Positions 32,401 to 40,400 of a stretch of 56,081 nucleotides of DNA are shown here, piece after piece. The DNA is taken from contig CAKVBV010000005.1 of NCBI GenBank assembly GCA_934725535.1, positions 1 to 56,081 of the forward strand, read 5' to 3'. The position numbers and the translations under genes are program-made. This DNA is from an uncultured Bacteroidales bacterium. Lineage in GTDB: Bacteria; Bacteroidota; Bacteroidia; Bacteroidales; Paludibacteraceae. The first letter of the stretch is position 1, and the number at the start of each line of letters is the position of its first letter. The notes under the pieces were generated by a model. It was not told the DNA's origin. It saw only the letters and a list, made by a program, of their open reading frames with translations, and searched no databases.

Positions 32401-33640
32401 ACCAATCCGCCATACCCATGGCTTGCAAACCGATGTTCGCATCGTCGATATGCAGATTACCGCTCACCAGTTCATCCTCAAACGACCCGTCAAAACGGAT
32501 ATTCCTGTACGTGTAACCCCGAAACTCTATCTTGTTGATATGCGCGTTTGCCACACACGACAGGGGTCGGCTGTTGCCTGCCTCCACGTCCACATGCGCA
32601 CTCATAGCCACCACGCCCAGATCCTTGTTGCTTATCAATCTGCCCAAATGGAAGCGTCGCGTGGATACATGACCGCAGAAATCGATATTCTGAAACGTCG
32701 TGTCCGTCTTTGCCGAACCATTCACAGTGAGCGAGCCAAGCGCACTACTGAACGCACCATGCAGTTGCATATCCTCAAACCGCCCCGCCACAAAGCCCTT
32801 GTAGTGGATATTACCCAATGTTGCAACGGGTTTGGGCAGGTGCCACGGCTTGCGGAACAACTGCGACAGCATGTCCTGCAACAACGCGTGGTTCAAAAAC
32901 AAATCATTGCAATCCGCCTGCACATACAGCGAGTCAAGCACCGTGGGACGATATACAGCCAAGTCTCCGTCAAAGAGTTGCTGCCCGCGATAGGTCAGTT
33001 GCATCTTGTCAGCGAAGAGCGAATCCAAGTCGCCATGTATGTCAGCACGAAAGCCTGCGTCCAACCTGTCCAACTGCGCCTGTAGTGACAGCGATTGTAT
33101 CGTGAAGTCCAAGGAGTCGCTACTGAATACGGGCAGCACGAAGTCCACATTGATTTGGTCCACCAACAGTTCGTCGTACCTCACCCGCATGTCTCTCAAC
33201 TGCAGTGCGTCGATGTTCACCCGCAACGGGAAAGCCGTGGAGTCGGAATGAAACCGCTCCATGAGGAACGTGCAGTTCAGTCGGTCTTTCCCTTCTTTCT
33301 GTATGTTGATGTAGGGTCGTTGGAGGTCTATCAGTTCAAAATCCAGACGCTTGTCTCTCAGCGACAGCGGCTGAAAGCGCACGTACAGATGGTCGATAAA
33401 TGCCAGCGTATCATGCTGTTGGTCGCTCAGATACACGCTATCCAAAGTCAGTTTGTTGAACGGACGCAAGTCAAAGCGTTTGATATGCACGTCCGCACCT
33501 ATCTCCTCCGACAACCTGTCGGTTACAAGTCCGATGATATACGTCTGCACACGGCTTTGATTCAGCAACAGCAATCCGCCCCCCACCACCAGCAGCAGGG
33601 TTGCCAAGAATATCGCTATGCCTATCAGAACTTTTTTCAC
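29423..33640 (-). CDS. tamB: TamB-family translocation/assembly module protein
   Basis: A 1405-residue inner-membrane-anchored, periplasm-spanning protein of the AsmA/TamB family. It forms a long beta-taco thought to carry phospholipids or assist outer-membrane proteins. One N-terminal helix (VLIGIAIFLATLLLVVGGGLLLL) is followed by repeated beta-strands (HIKRFDLRPFNKLTLDSVYL and similar). The C-terminal DUF490 domain contains LLGTYTLQSGTFTFSLGNIV and VIWSGDPTSPSVDVTGKYHLTASL. The frame is open to a TTG at 33691, but the promoter -7 box covers that point, so I start at GTG 33640, which fits the signal anchor. Confidence 0.88.
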   Translation of the reverse strand: MKKVLIGIAIFLATLLLVVGGGLLLLNQSRVQTYIIGLVTDRLSEEIGADVHIKRFDLRPFNKLTLDSVYLSDQQHDTLAFIDHLYVRFQPLSLRDKRLDFELIDLQRPYINIQKEGKDRLNCTFLMERFHSDSTAFPLRVNIDALQLRDMRVRYDELLVDQINVDFVLPVFSSDSLDFTIQSLSLQAQLDRLDAGFRADIHGDLDSLFADKMQLTYRGQQLFDGDLAVYRPTVLDSLYVQADCNDLFLNHALLQDMLSQLFRKPWHLPKPVATLGNIHYKGFVAGRFEDMQLHGAFSSALGSLTVNGSAKTDTTFQNIDFCGHVSTRRFHLGRLISNKDLGVVAMSAHVDVEAGNSRPLSCVANAHINKIEFRGYTYRNIRFDGSFEDELVSGNLHIDDANIGLQAMGMADWSEADTRIDLAARVQHFRPGALHLLEKYPDMEVEAMNYVSIFTSGSSVAQMMDNMTGYVIVDTLLLRNGGKEMTMEQIKVQVDHTLDKGRPMHQVKIQSDYLTAGVTGHFTYNTLPSTYRAFMRQYLPSLHAAESDVMVKRHTNDLDFYAYFRDLDKITETLGLGVHLPSYPTIKGHVHESENAFGVQAYIPRLAGAKASMQDITVSANNANNRIGLSVYALNHLPQDNPTTAKIGDVKTYLDMTAKDDVIGLTVRLDNTDSVRNEGVIRVSTMLQQYANRPIWDVHIHPSNIVLNDSVWSIEDAHIIYTAADQTLAVEHFGLSTSHQSIRANGMASKSVADSIDVALENINVNYLLSYTNVAHALSVDGAATGWATIYGLFSQPMFEAQATIPDAGLNGVPLGRAVAEAHLDKENKTVVITGDVIDSTEYTIAHVDGLVKPEGYWELDIACDSVNLAIVNFWTKGILSDLKGLGYGNLHIGGHKRETYITAGLYGKNAQLTVPMIGATFMFSDSVLMDSTSIRFPHITLYDKEGHKGTFDGVLSHTQFENFRYKMTANVDKMLALNLPYDPQSMFYGKVYGTGTVDIQGDERECRIGVNARTESKSKFYLSINTASTAANTSFINFVQPDTTTHDLLRLLQQPAEKQAKAEKKSSTRVLLSLQVEATPQAEINLRMGGDDGLRGRGEGNLKLNYDDRTGDVQLLGTYTLQSGTFTFSLGNIVRRSFEIAEGSRVIWSGDPTSPSVDVTGKYHLTASLRDLYGSEIEQLATNRTSVPVNCVLHMTDQLFNPIISFAIELPQSDESVQSQVRSMINTNEMLMRQVIYLLVFNRFYTPDYLQNTKNVGLNETYSLLSSTITGQINAWLSKLTDVFTMGFNIRTDGEGATASQEYEANFQIHPVSQLLINGNFGYRYNDLSNRPFFGDLDIEYMLTENGKLRLKAYTHTVDKYSLRQANTVQGVGFVFKHDFNWTPRHKKDSTRTTTPQDSVATEK

Positions 33641-33688
33641 ACAGTTAAAAAGTAATAGGTTTACAATCAACACTACCTTACAATCCCG

Positions 33689-33720
33689 CAAAGGTACAAA
33701 ATAATACCGACTTGTGCAAC
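33689..33720 (-). promoter_or_regulatory. Promoter for tamB-yifB
   Basis: Leftward TACCTTTG at 33689-33696 with GTTG 20 nt upstream (33717-33720). The -7 is exact; the -33 has one mismatch. The 400-bp gap from here to the MFS gene otherwise holds repeats only. Confidence 0.7.
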
Positions 33721-33778
33721 TTCCCAGTGTTTTTGCAGTGCAATATACTTGGGAAGCGTTGCTTTAGAACAAGGTTTC

Positions 33779-33877
33779 GCTATCCTCCCGTTATCCTCCC
33801 GCTAATCACATACTAATATCATACTAATCACATACTAATGTCATACACTTAACTCGAGAAGAACCCGAGTTAAGTGT
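33779..33877. repeat. 11-nt periodic array, 9 units of three sequence types, ending in a hairpin
   Basis: GCTATCCTCCC and GTTATCCTCCC pass without a phase break into ACTAATCACAT-type units, then into a pair that forms a perfect 12-bp hairpin (ACACTTAACTCG at 33845-33856, CGAGTTAAGTGT at 33866-33877). The same change of type occurs at 47620-47740. Confidence 0.85.
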
Positions 33878-33955
33878 AGTAATAAGTAATGGTTAATAGT
33901 TAATATACCTTTTTAACGATATGAGAGATGCTTGCCTATTGTGCCGTTAGTGTAT

Positions 33956-33976
33956 GACGACGCGAGCCGCGTCGTC
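33956..33976. repeat. GACGACGCG palindrome, copy 2
   Basis: Arms GACGACGCG and CGCGTCGTC around AGC, followed by CCCCAAG. It lies 79 nt after the 11-nt array. Confidence 0.8.
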
Positions 33977-34040
33977 CCCCAAGCCCGACTACGCCCATGG
34001 ACTTACGGGATAGCGAGGGCGTATTTATAATAAAAAAGGG

Positions 34041-35198
34041 TTATTTTTGTAGGCGGGGTCGGAGGGCGAAGAACCAGAAGAGGAGCATAAAGACAGCGAC
34101 GGCGGCTCCGACAAAGCCGATATAGGCTATGGACAAGTGCGTGCAGACTCCGCCGCCAATGAGCGTGCCGGTGGCGATACCCAGGTTGAAAATCCCCGAA
34201 GAGATGGACATAGCAACGGGTGTGGCATCGTCAGTGGTGTGGTTGATTATCTCGTTTTGAAAGGAGACATTATAGGACGTAGCCGCCATACCCCAGAAAG
34301 CACACAGGCAGATAATCAGCGGGATAGCGACTGTGGCAGGATACAAAAGGAGCAGGCTGAGGAACATACCAAGGAGGGAAATGGTGATGAAACGCGAAGG
34401 GTTGCGGGGATAGAAGCGCGAGAAAGCGATGCTGCCCAGTATGCCTGCGCCACCGAAGAGCATGAGGGTGACGGTGATGAGGCTTTCGGACATGTGGGCG
34501 ACCTGAAGGAGGAAGGGCTCGATGTAGGAGTAGCCCGTGTAGTATGCCGTGGCAAAAAGGAGGGTGAGCGTGAAAATGCTGATAAGAGTGCGGTTGCGGA
34601 GTATCTCGGGCATGCGTCGTACAGAGAAGCCGCCGTGGCTCGGTACCTTGGGCAGCGTGCAGAAGAGGTAGATGAAAGTGAACAGCGAAAAGGCGGCAAT
34701 GCAGAGGAAAGTCATGCGCCAGCCTATTTGCAAGCCGATAAAGCGCCCGAGAGGCAGTCCGAGAATCATGGCGACAGACGTGCCTGTTACAACCATGCTG
34801 AGTGCCAACGGTCGGTGCGAGTCGGGGACGACATGGACGGCTAAGGGTGAGACAATAGACCAGAAGATGGCATGGGTGCAGGCTACGCCGATACGAGATG
34901 CCATCAGTATGCCGTAGGTGGTGGAGACGGACGAGAGGACTTGGAACAGGACAAAGAGGAAGGTTACGATGAGCATGAGCCGCCGCAGTTCGACCTTCGA
35001 CGCCAATAGCATAAGCGGGAGCGAGAGGAGCATGACCATCCACGCATAGACAGAGATGAGCATGCCGGCGTGCGCCTCGGTCATGTGGAACTCCGCCGCA
35101 ATATCGGTGAGGAGTCCGATGGGAATGAACTCGGACGTGTTGAAGATGAACGTGGCGAAAGTGAGCCCGATGAGGGCAATCCAATGTTTAGGTGTCAT
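34041..35198 (-). CDS. MFS efflux transporter, SotB/AraJ-like
   Basis: A 385-residue major facilitator with 12 predicted membrane helices. It opens MTPKHWIALIGLTFATFIFNTSEFIPIGLLTDIAAEFHMTEAHAG, which matches the sugar-efflux DHA1 group (key part NTSEFIPIGLL), and has RIGVACTHAIFWSIV and GLPLGRFIGLQIGWR. The substrate may be sugars or drugs; nothing here decides. It follows the binding-protein gene after 70 bp containing a perfect palindrome, so it may have separate expression. Confidence 0.87.
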   Translation of the reverse strand: MTPKHWIALIGLTFATFIFNTSEFIPIGLLTDIAAEFHMTEAHAGMLISVYAWMVMLLSLPLMLLASKVELRRLMLIVTFLFVLFQVLSSVSTTYGILMASRIGVACTHAIFWSIVSPLAVHVVPDSHRPLALSMVVTGTSVAMILGLPLGRFIGLQIGWRMTFLCIAAFSLFTFIYLFCTLPKVPSHGGFSVRRMPEILRNRTLISIFTLTLLFATAYYTGYSYIEPFLLQVAHMSESLITVTLMLFGGAGILGSIAFSRFYPRNPSRFITISLLGMFLSLLLLYPATVAIPLIICLCAFWGMAATSYNVSFQNEIINHTTDDATPVAMSISSGIFNLGIATGTLIGGGVCTHLSIAYIGFVGAAVAVFMLLFWFFALRPRLQK

Positions 35199-35210
35199 AC
35201 TTTGTAATAT

Positions 35211-35239
35211 CCTCCCGCCCCTCTGCGAGGGGCGGGAGG
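35211..35239. repeat. Perfect C/G palindrome between the MFS and binding-protein genes
   Basis: 13-bp arms CCTCCCGCCCCTC and GAGGGGCGGGAGG around TGC. Strong hairpin in RNA from either strand, without a T-run. Related to the C/G element family. Confidence 0.8.
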
Positions 35240-35241
35240 AG

Positions 35242-35269
35242 TAATAATTAATAGTTAATGGTTAATAGT
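35242..35269. repeat. 7-nt periodic stretch at the end of the binding-protein gene
   Basis: TAATAAT, TAATAGT, TAATGGT, TAATAGT, reaching the stop codon of the gene at 35269. Confidence 0.65.
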
Positions 35270-36297
35270 TATTTAAGTTGCTCTGAAAAGAAGAGCGTGT
35301 CGGGGTCGTCGTTGGCGAGGATAGCCTGCAAGTCGCGCAGGATAAGTTCGGGGTGGACGACACCTGTCTCCCAGAAGTCGTTGGCTCCTGAGGGCAGTGT
35401 GCGACGTGCGAAATTATAGACACGGTGGTTTTTGTACGCCGCGAACCATGTGTGCTTGTCGTCGATAGCAGCGAGTTCTCCCATAGAGTGCGCGTTGCAT
35501 CCCACCCATACATCGGCATCGGCAAAGTCCTGCAGAGCCTGTTCGAAGGTGAGTGGCAGCGATGAGGTGGCGGGGTTGTCGGCATAGCAATAGTCAGCCC
35601 CTGCGTCGCGGAAGAGCCTGCCCATATAGGTGTTGCCGGTGGGGACGTACCACGTGCCGCGGAAAGACTGCCCAGACATGACAGATACGCCCTCGGTGGT
35701 GCGGGACAGGGCGAGGTCGTTGTATGCCTTGGCAATGGCGTGGTAGGCACTATCGGCACGCTCCATGCAGCCGAAGCACGCACCGAAGAAGCGAATCCAT
35801 TCGGCACGGGCGAGGGGTGTGCGTTCTGTCCATTCGTTGCAATAAAGGACGGGAATGCCAAGTGCGGCTATCTGTGCGACGGTGGCATCGCCTTCGCCAT
35901 AGGTGGAGACGATGATGGCATCGGGTCGGGACAGGAGGATAGCCTCAAGGTTGGGCTTCATATCGTCGCCAAGGTCAGTGATGGTGGCGCGTTGCTCGTC
36001 GGTGAGGTTGTAAATACGGCTTGGTACACAGACACCGACCAGCCTGTCCATCAGTCCCAGTTCGCGGAGGAAGCCCACGTGGGTAGCCGATGTGCAGGCG
36101 ATGCGTCGGTAGGGAGTGGTGATGGCATATCGCGCCATGGTGGTGCCGGGTTGCCACGGGGACATGACCGTGACCACGGTGGTGTCGCCCGATTGGGCTA
36201 TTGAGAAGCCAACATGGTGCTCATCGGAGGTTGTGCGGGAGCAACCGGCCAACGAGAAGATGAGAACAAACAGCAGGAGAATGGGGCTTTTACGCAT
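35269..36297 (-). CDS. Periplasmic binding lipoprotein, BtuF/FecB-like
   Basis: A 342-residue lipoprotein (signal LLLFVLIFSLAGC) of the class III solute-binding fold used for cobalamin, haem and siderophores. Visible family parts: RIACTSATHVGFLRELGLMDRLVGV, PNLEAILLSRPDAIIVS, GIPVLYCNEWTERTPLARAEWIRFFG and VWVGCNAHSM. No ABC permease or ATPase gene is adjacent, so it is an orphan here. The start at 36297 overlaps the kinase gene by 8 nt; a longer frame would lie wholly within that gene. Ligand unknown. Confidence 0.85.
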   Translation of the reverse strand: MRKSPILLLFVLIFSLAGCSRTTSDEHHVGFSIAQSGDTTVVTVMSPWQPGTTMARYAITTPYRRIACTSATHVGFLRELGLMDRLVGVCVPSRIYNLTDEQRATITDLGDDMKPNLEAILLSRPDAIIVSTYGEGDATVAQIAALGIPVLYCNEWTERTPLARAEWIRFFGACFGCMERADSAYHAIAKAYNDLALSRTTEGVSVMSGQSFRGTWYVPTGNTYMGRLFRDAGADYCYADNPATSSLPLTFEQALQDFADADVWVGCNAHSMGELAAIDDKHTWFAAYKNHRVYNFARRTLPSGANDFWETGVVHPELILRDLQAILANDDPDTLFFSEQLK

Positions 36298-38761
36298 CGT
36301 CATCATCGTCCACATACTTGTGTTTACTCGTTTCATTCTTGTGCGAATGTTTGTATCTGTATTCGTCAATATACTTGCTGTAGCCGCGATAGTGCCCATA
36401 GTGGGTGCCGTAGCCATAGCCGTAGTTGTCTCCGTCGCCATAGCCACTGCCATAGCCGTAGCCATAGGTATAGCCATAGCGACGACCTGCTTTCTCGGCA
36501 GGGATGTCGGAGAGAATGAGGTGTATCTTGTCCTTATGATTGAGAGCCAACGAGCGGAGTGCCTGCTTAGCGAAGGTCTTGTTGGTTTCCATACAGCGGA
36601 TGATATAGAGCGTAACATCGGTCTGCTCAATGAGTGCAAGGGCATCGGGTACCATTCCTACGGGAGAGGAGTCGAGGACTATGTAGTCGTAGCGTTCACG
36701 CAGTATTTGAAGCAGTTCGGTGAGTTTGTCGCTGCGTATGAGTTCGCCCGGGTTAGGTGGTACCGTACCCGCAGCAATCATATCGAAGCCGAACTGCTCG
36801 TTGTGGATAATGATGTCGTCCAAAGTGCAGTCGCCAATGAGGTAGTTGGTAACGCCTATGTTGGCTTCGATGCCTAACTTCTCGTGCACATTGGGTTTGC
36901 GGATATCCATATCAATGAGCAGGGTAGGGTGCCCCGTCATACCATAGAGGGCAGCGAGATTGGTGCTGATATAGGTCTTGCCGTCGCCCGATTGGGTGGA
37001 GGTAACGGTAACAGAGATTTTGGTTTTCCGCTCTACAAGGAACTCAATGCGCAAACGTATGCCGCGCAACATCTCGGCGAAACCAGAGCGGGGGTTCTTC
37101 TTGACATACGTGGGGTTGTGGGAAGATACGTGACGGAGAGTGCCTAAGAGTTCAAAGTCGCTGAGTTGCTCGGCTTCTTTGGGCGTGCGGATTTTGTTGT
37201 TCAGCAACTCGGACAATATGATGAGAAGGAACGGCACTAACAGTCCGAATACCATATAGGTGATGACATTTTTTCGTTTTTCCTTGCCGTTCATGGCATA
37301 GGTGGTTCGTGCGCGGTCCATGATTTCGCTGTCCGGTGTGTTGCGGGCTTTCTGAATCTCCGCTTCGGCACGCTTTTGCAGGAAGAACGTGTAGTAGTTG
37401 TCATCGATACGGTAATTACGCTCTATCGCCACCATTTGCAGTTCCTTCTGCGGGAGGTTCTTGATGTCAGACTCCACTTCAGAGAAACGATTGGCGAGGT
37501 CTTTCTTCTCGATGTCAAGAGAAATGCGCATGGATTGCACCAACTCGGCTATGGCGTTCTTGACGTTCTCAATATCGTTGGTGTATTTGGCATAGTACAC
37601 ATTCTTAGGGCTGAGTTCGCTGCGTTGCACTTGCAGGGTATTGAGTTGCTGTACCAATTGCATAAGCATCGGTTCGTTTAGCCCAAGGGTAGCCGGTGCC
37701 ACCACGGAGCCCTGCTCAATCTGGTGGTTGAGATAGTTGGTGAGATAATCAAGATAAGTCTCTTTGAGGCGGAGAGCCATCTTCTGCTGGTCGTACTGGC
37801 TGACTTTCGTCATAAGTCCCGAGGCATAGGAACTGACATCCACAAACTTATTCTCCTGCCGGAAGTCCGTCATCGCGCTCTCACTGGAGGTTAGGCTGTG
37901 CTGGAGGGCATCCAACTGCTCGTTGATAAACTGAATGGACTTGTCTGCTGCCATATTCTTCCGCTCAACATTCTGCAGCAGATAGATGTCGGACAACTTG
38001 TTGATAAAATCCCTGTCTCGTGCGGGTGTTACGCCCACCAGTTGTATGCCCAGTACCGTACTCTTTTCGGTAACGAAGTTCAGTTGCAGTCTCCCTGCGA
38101 ACTCTGCAGCCAGACTCTCTCTGCTCCTAAAGCGGAAATAGATATGCTGTCCTGCCCGCATCATATTATCAGTAGGCCAAATGGTGGCAGTAAACAGGTT
38201 GGTCTTCGCCGGTTCGCCATATCGGGCTGTATATTCAAAAGGTATGTCCTCGTCGTTGCACGTTATCTTGAGCGTGCCATCCTGCTGTGCGTCACAGCGG
38301 AATAGGTAGTTGTACGCCATAGGGTCTATCCTGCTGTATTCCACAAGAATAGGAGTCTGGCGATATATATTGCGTGTCTTGAACCGTCCTTTGGTAATGT
38401 ACTCCACATTCATAAAGGGGAGAGAGTCCACCGTGCGCTGAATAAGGTCGTAACTGCCCAATATAATCAGTTGGTTATTCACATTTCTATATCCTGCGTC
38501 CACGCCAAAGCCCTGCATAAGAGACTGTGCTCCGTAGTTGGCGTTCTGTGCGTCCTTGATGATGAGCGTACCCGTAGTAAGATAGGTGTCTATCACCTTC
38601 TTGTTTTTGAGATACGCCAATGAGAAAGCAATAATACCAGCAATGACAAACAGATACCAATAGTGCAGGATGCGGTAGAACCATTCCCATGCATCGAAAT
38701 TAGACAGTTGTTCGTCAATGATGTTGCTTCCGTTTTGTATGTTTTCTTCTTGCGGTGTCAT
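36290..38761 (-). CDS. Wzc-type polysaccharide co-polymerase and BY-tyrosine kinase
   Basis: An 823-residue inner-membrane protein that controls polysaccharide chain length and export. It has an N-terminal Wzz domain between two membrane helices (about 35-50 and 500-520), a long coiled coil, and a C-terminal bacterial tyrosine kinase with Walker A SGDGKT (591-596), Walker A' LLIDMDIRKP (614-623) and Walker B YIVLDSSP. The tail (about 180 residues after A') holds 16 tyrosines within some 60 residues, such as RYGYTYGYGYGSGYG, as autophosphorylation sites; it ends in an acidic run. No phosphatase gene is adjacent. Confidence 0.93.
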   Translation of the reverse strand: MTPQEENIQNGSNIIDEQLSNFDAWEWFYRILHYWYLFVIAGIIAFSLAYLKNKKVIDTYLTTGTLIIKDAQNANYGAQSLMQGFGVDAGYRNVNNQLIILGSYDLIQRTVDSLPFMNVEYITKGRFKTRNIYRQTPILVEYSRIDPMAYNYLFRCDAQQDGTLKITCNDEDIPFEYTARYGEPAKTNLFTATIWPTDNMMRAGQHIYFRFRSRESLAAEFAGRLQLNFVTEKSTVLGIQLVGVTPARDRDFINKLSDIYLLQNVERKNMAADKSIQFINEQLDALQHSLTSSESAMTDFRQENKFVDVSSYASGLMTKVSQYDQQKMALRLKETYLDYLTNYLNHQIEQGSVVAPATLGLNEPMLMQLVQQLNTLQVQRSELSPKNVYYAKYTNDIENVKNAIAELVQSMRISLDIEKKDLANRFSEVESDIKNLPQKELQMVAIERNYRIDDNYYTFFLQKRAEAEIQKARNTPDSEIMDRARTTYAMNGKEKRKNVITYMVFGLLVPFLLIILSELLNNKIRTPKEAEQLSDFELLGTLRHVSSHNPTYVKKNPRSGFAEMLRGIRLRIEFLVERKTKISVTVTSTQSGDGKTYISTNLAALYGMTGHPTLLIDMDIRKPNVHEKLGIEANIGVTNYLIGDCTLDDIIIHNEQFGFDMIAAGTVPPNPGELIRSDKLTELLQILRERYDYIVLDSSPVGMVPDALALIEQTDVTLYIIRCMETNKTFAKQALRSLALNHKDKIHLILSDIPAEKAGRRYGYTYGYGYGSGYGDGDNYGYGYGTHYGHYRGYSKYIDEYRYKHSHKNETSKHKYVDDDDDA

Positions 38762-38774
38762 AATCGTTGTGAGT

Positions 38775-39539
38775 TTACCAGATGCCCGGTATATAGTTCA
38801 GCACCGTTACAAGCAGGGAGACTGAACTTGTAATCAGTGCAAGGAAAGAACTATAACTGGCTTGTTTATAGAAACTGCCCTTATCACGGCTTACGTATAT
38901 AAGGTCATTGGGATAGACATAATAGTATTTGGAGTCGATAATGGTATTGGTTCGTATGTCGAACTCCAGCACTTCGGGTTCGTCATTGCCATGTGGCCGT
39001 ACGATACGGACATGCCTACGGTCGCCTGAGTTCATCAGGTCGCCTGCCATAGCCAATGCTTGGAATATAGTCATTCGCTCCTTGTATATATTGTAGGTAC
39101 CGGAATGTGCATCTCCCAGTACGGTGAAGCGTTTGTTGTACAATGCCAACTTGACATCCGCGTCGGGTATTATCTCACGAATGGCTTTGCACAGCGTGTC
39201 CTGTGCTTCGAGTTCGGTCAGTCCCTCCAACTTGACAGGCGGCAAGAACGGTATATCCACGGTGCCGTCCGAGTAGATACGATAGGAGTTGGCATACGTA
39301 TAGCCTGCAGCGTTGTTGCCGTTAGTCCCCATTGTCTTTGCTATGGTCTCGTCCATAGAGATAATGCGGTATATTATCTCGTCGTTCACCTGCAGCCGGT
39401 ATGGTTCGTACGCGGCAGAGTCATAGTGCGGGAGGTCTTTCCGCTCTTGCAGCAGTCCGACCTGACGGTAATTATAGCACCCTGTGAGCGTCAGACCCAG
39501 CAGGAGACCTGTCAGTATGTGTATATGCAGCAGTTTCAT
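38775..39539 (-). CDS. Wza-like polysaccharide export lipoprotein (second paralogue)
   Basis: A 254-residue outer-membrane export lipoprotein. Signal MKLLHIHILTGLLLGLTLTGC; a Poly_export domain (YRLQVNDEIIYRIISMDE, YRIYSDGTVDIPFLPPVKLEGLT) and an SLBB-type domain (RFTVLGDAHSGTYNIYKERMTIFQALAMAGD); a C-terminal hydrophobic helix. An earlier ATG at 39557 overlaps the previous stop as ATGA, but an AGGAGG lies 7 nt before the ATG at 39539 and the lipoprotein signal begins there, so I choose 39539. Shine-Dalgarno sites this clear are uncommon in the phylum. Confidence 0.88.
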   Translation of the reverse strand: MKLLHIHILTGLLLGLTLTGCYNYRQVGLLQERKDLPHYDSAAYEPYRLQVNDEIIYRIISMDETIAKTMGTNGNNAAGYTYANSYRIYSDGTVDIPFLPPVKLEGLTELEAQDTLCKAIREIIPDADVKLALYNKRFTVLGDAHSGTYNIYKERMTIFQALAMAGDLMNSGDRRHVRIVRPHGNDEPEVLEFDIRTNTIIDSKYYYVYPNDLIYVSRDKGSFYKQASYSSFLALITSSVSLLVTVLNYIPGIW

Positions 39540-39553
39540 GTGTTGTCCTCCTG

Positions 39554-40399
39554 TCATTTTGTGTTGTCCACAGCGTTGATGATTCGTACTACTATACCAT
39601 ATACCAAACCGCCAAACGCCAGCGTGGTAGCCGCTACGCTGATAGCCGTAGTTACGGAATTGATACCGAATGCCTGTCCTTTAATCTTCTGTATGTATAT
39701 CACATCATTAGGTTCAATATAGTAGAACTCGGAGTTGATAATATCTTTGGAGCGTACATCGAAAGTCATCACACGTGTTTGTCCCTCTTTCTCGCGCACG
39801 ATACGCACCTTACTTCTGTCACCAAAGTCTCCGATGTCTCCTGCCATAGCGAGTGCTTCGAAGATAGTAACCTTCTCTTTCTGCAACGTAAAGACTCCGC
39901 TTCCACGGTCACTAATGACGCTGAATGTACGGCGTACTATATTCACCTCGACCGAGAGCATCGGCATATCACCATAGTTCCGAGCAAAAGACCCAAGGCT
40001 ATCTTCCAATGCGTGCTTTACTTCCCGAGTAGTCATACCCCGCACGGGTATATGCCCGACAGTGGGAAAGTCTATCGTGCCATCCTCTTGCACCAGATAC
40101 GTATATAAGTCGTATGCGCCATAGGTATTGCCACTCGTCATCATCTGCCTCATCTGTGCCACCGAGGTGCTGCCTATAGGGTTGAACATCTTGCTTACGC
40201 GCTCATCTACCGAATAGACATACACATACAGCCGGTCGCCAGTGCGTATTTGATAGTCCTCGTACGACAGGGTATCGGCATACTGCGGGACACCATTCTT
40301 GCCCGGCTCCTGCATAAGATTGACCTTGTGACTTGTTACACACGAGGTTATAATCAGCGGCAGAAGCAGCAGTCCCAATATATAGTTTCTCAGTGCCAT
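39554..40399 (-). CDS. Wza-like polysaccharide export lipoprotein (first paralogue)
   Basis: A 281-residue paralogue of the next gene. Signal LGLLLLPLIITSC; YQIRTGDRLYVYVYSVDE; LVQEDGTIDFPTVGHIPVRGMT; SLBB-like FSVISDRGSGVFTLQKEKVTIFEALAMAGDIGD; and a C-terminal hydrophobic helix. The ATG at 40399 starts the signal peptide, 1 nt after the wbpB stop; the frame extends 8 codons further into wbpB. Two tandem export lipoproteins before one Wzc suggest hetero-oligomeric or alternative channels. Confidence 0.88.
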   Translation of the reverse strand: MALRNYILGLLLLPLIITSCVTSHKVNLMQEPGKNGVPQYADTLSYEDYQIRTGDRLYVYVYSVDERVSKMFNPIGSTSVAQMRQMMTSGNTYGAYDLYTYLVQEDGTIDFPTVGHIPVRGMTTREVKHALEDSLGSFARNYGDMPMLSVEVNIVRRTFSVISDRGSGVFTLQKEKVTIFEALAMAGDIGDFGDRSKVRIVREKEGQTRVMTFDVRSKDIINSEFYYIEPNDVIYIQKIKGQAFGINSVTTAISVAATTLAFGGLVYGIVVRIINAVDNTK

Positions 40400-40400
40400 A

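Noticed and set aside
31904..33085. 393-codon open frame antisense to tamB
   Set aside because: No domain and no start or promoter signal; tamB is clear on the other strand.
33641..33691. Seventeen-codon longer N-terminus for TamB (TTG start)
   Set aside because: The -7 promoter box overlaps the TTG, so that part would not be in the mRNA; the signal anchor begins at the GTG at 33640.
35211..35239. Rho-independent terminator
   Set aside because: The hairpin is strong, but no T-run follows on either strand, so I list it as a palindrome.
36298..36645. N-terminal extension of the binding lipoprotein
   Set aside because: It lies wholly inside the Wzc gene, is repetitive (Met, Ala, Thr), and the lipoprotein signal begins at 36297.
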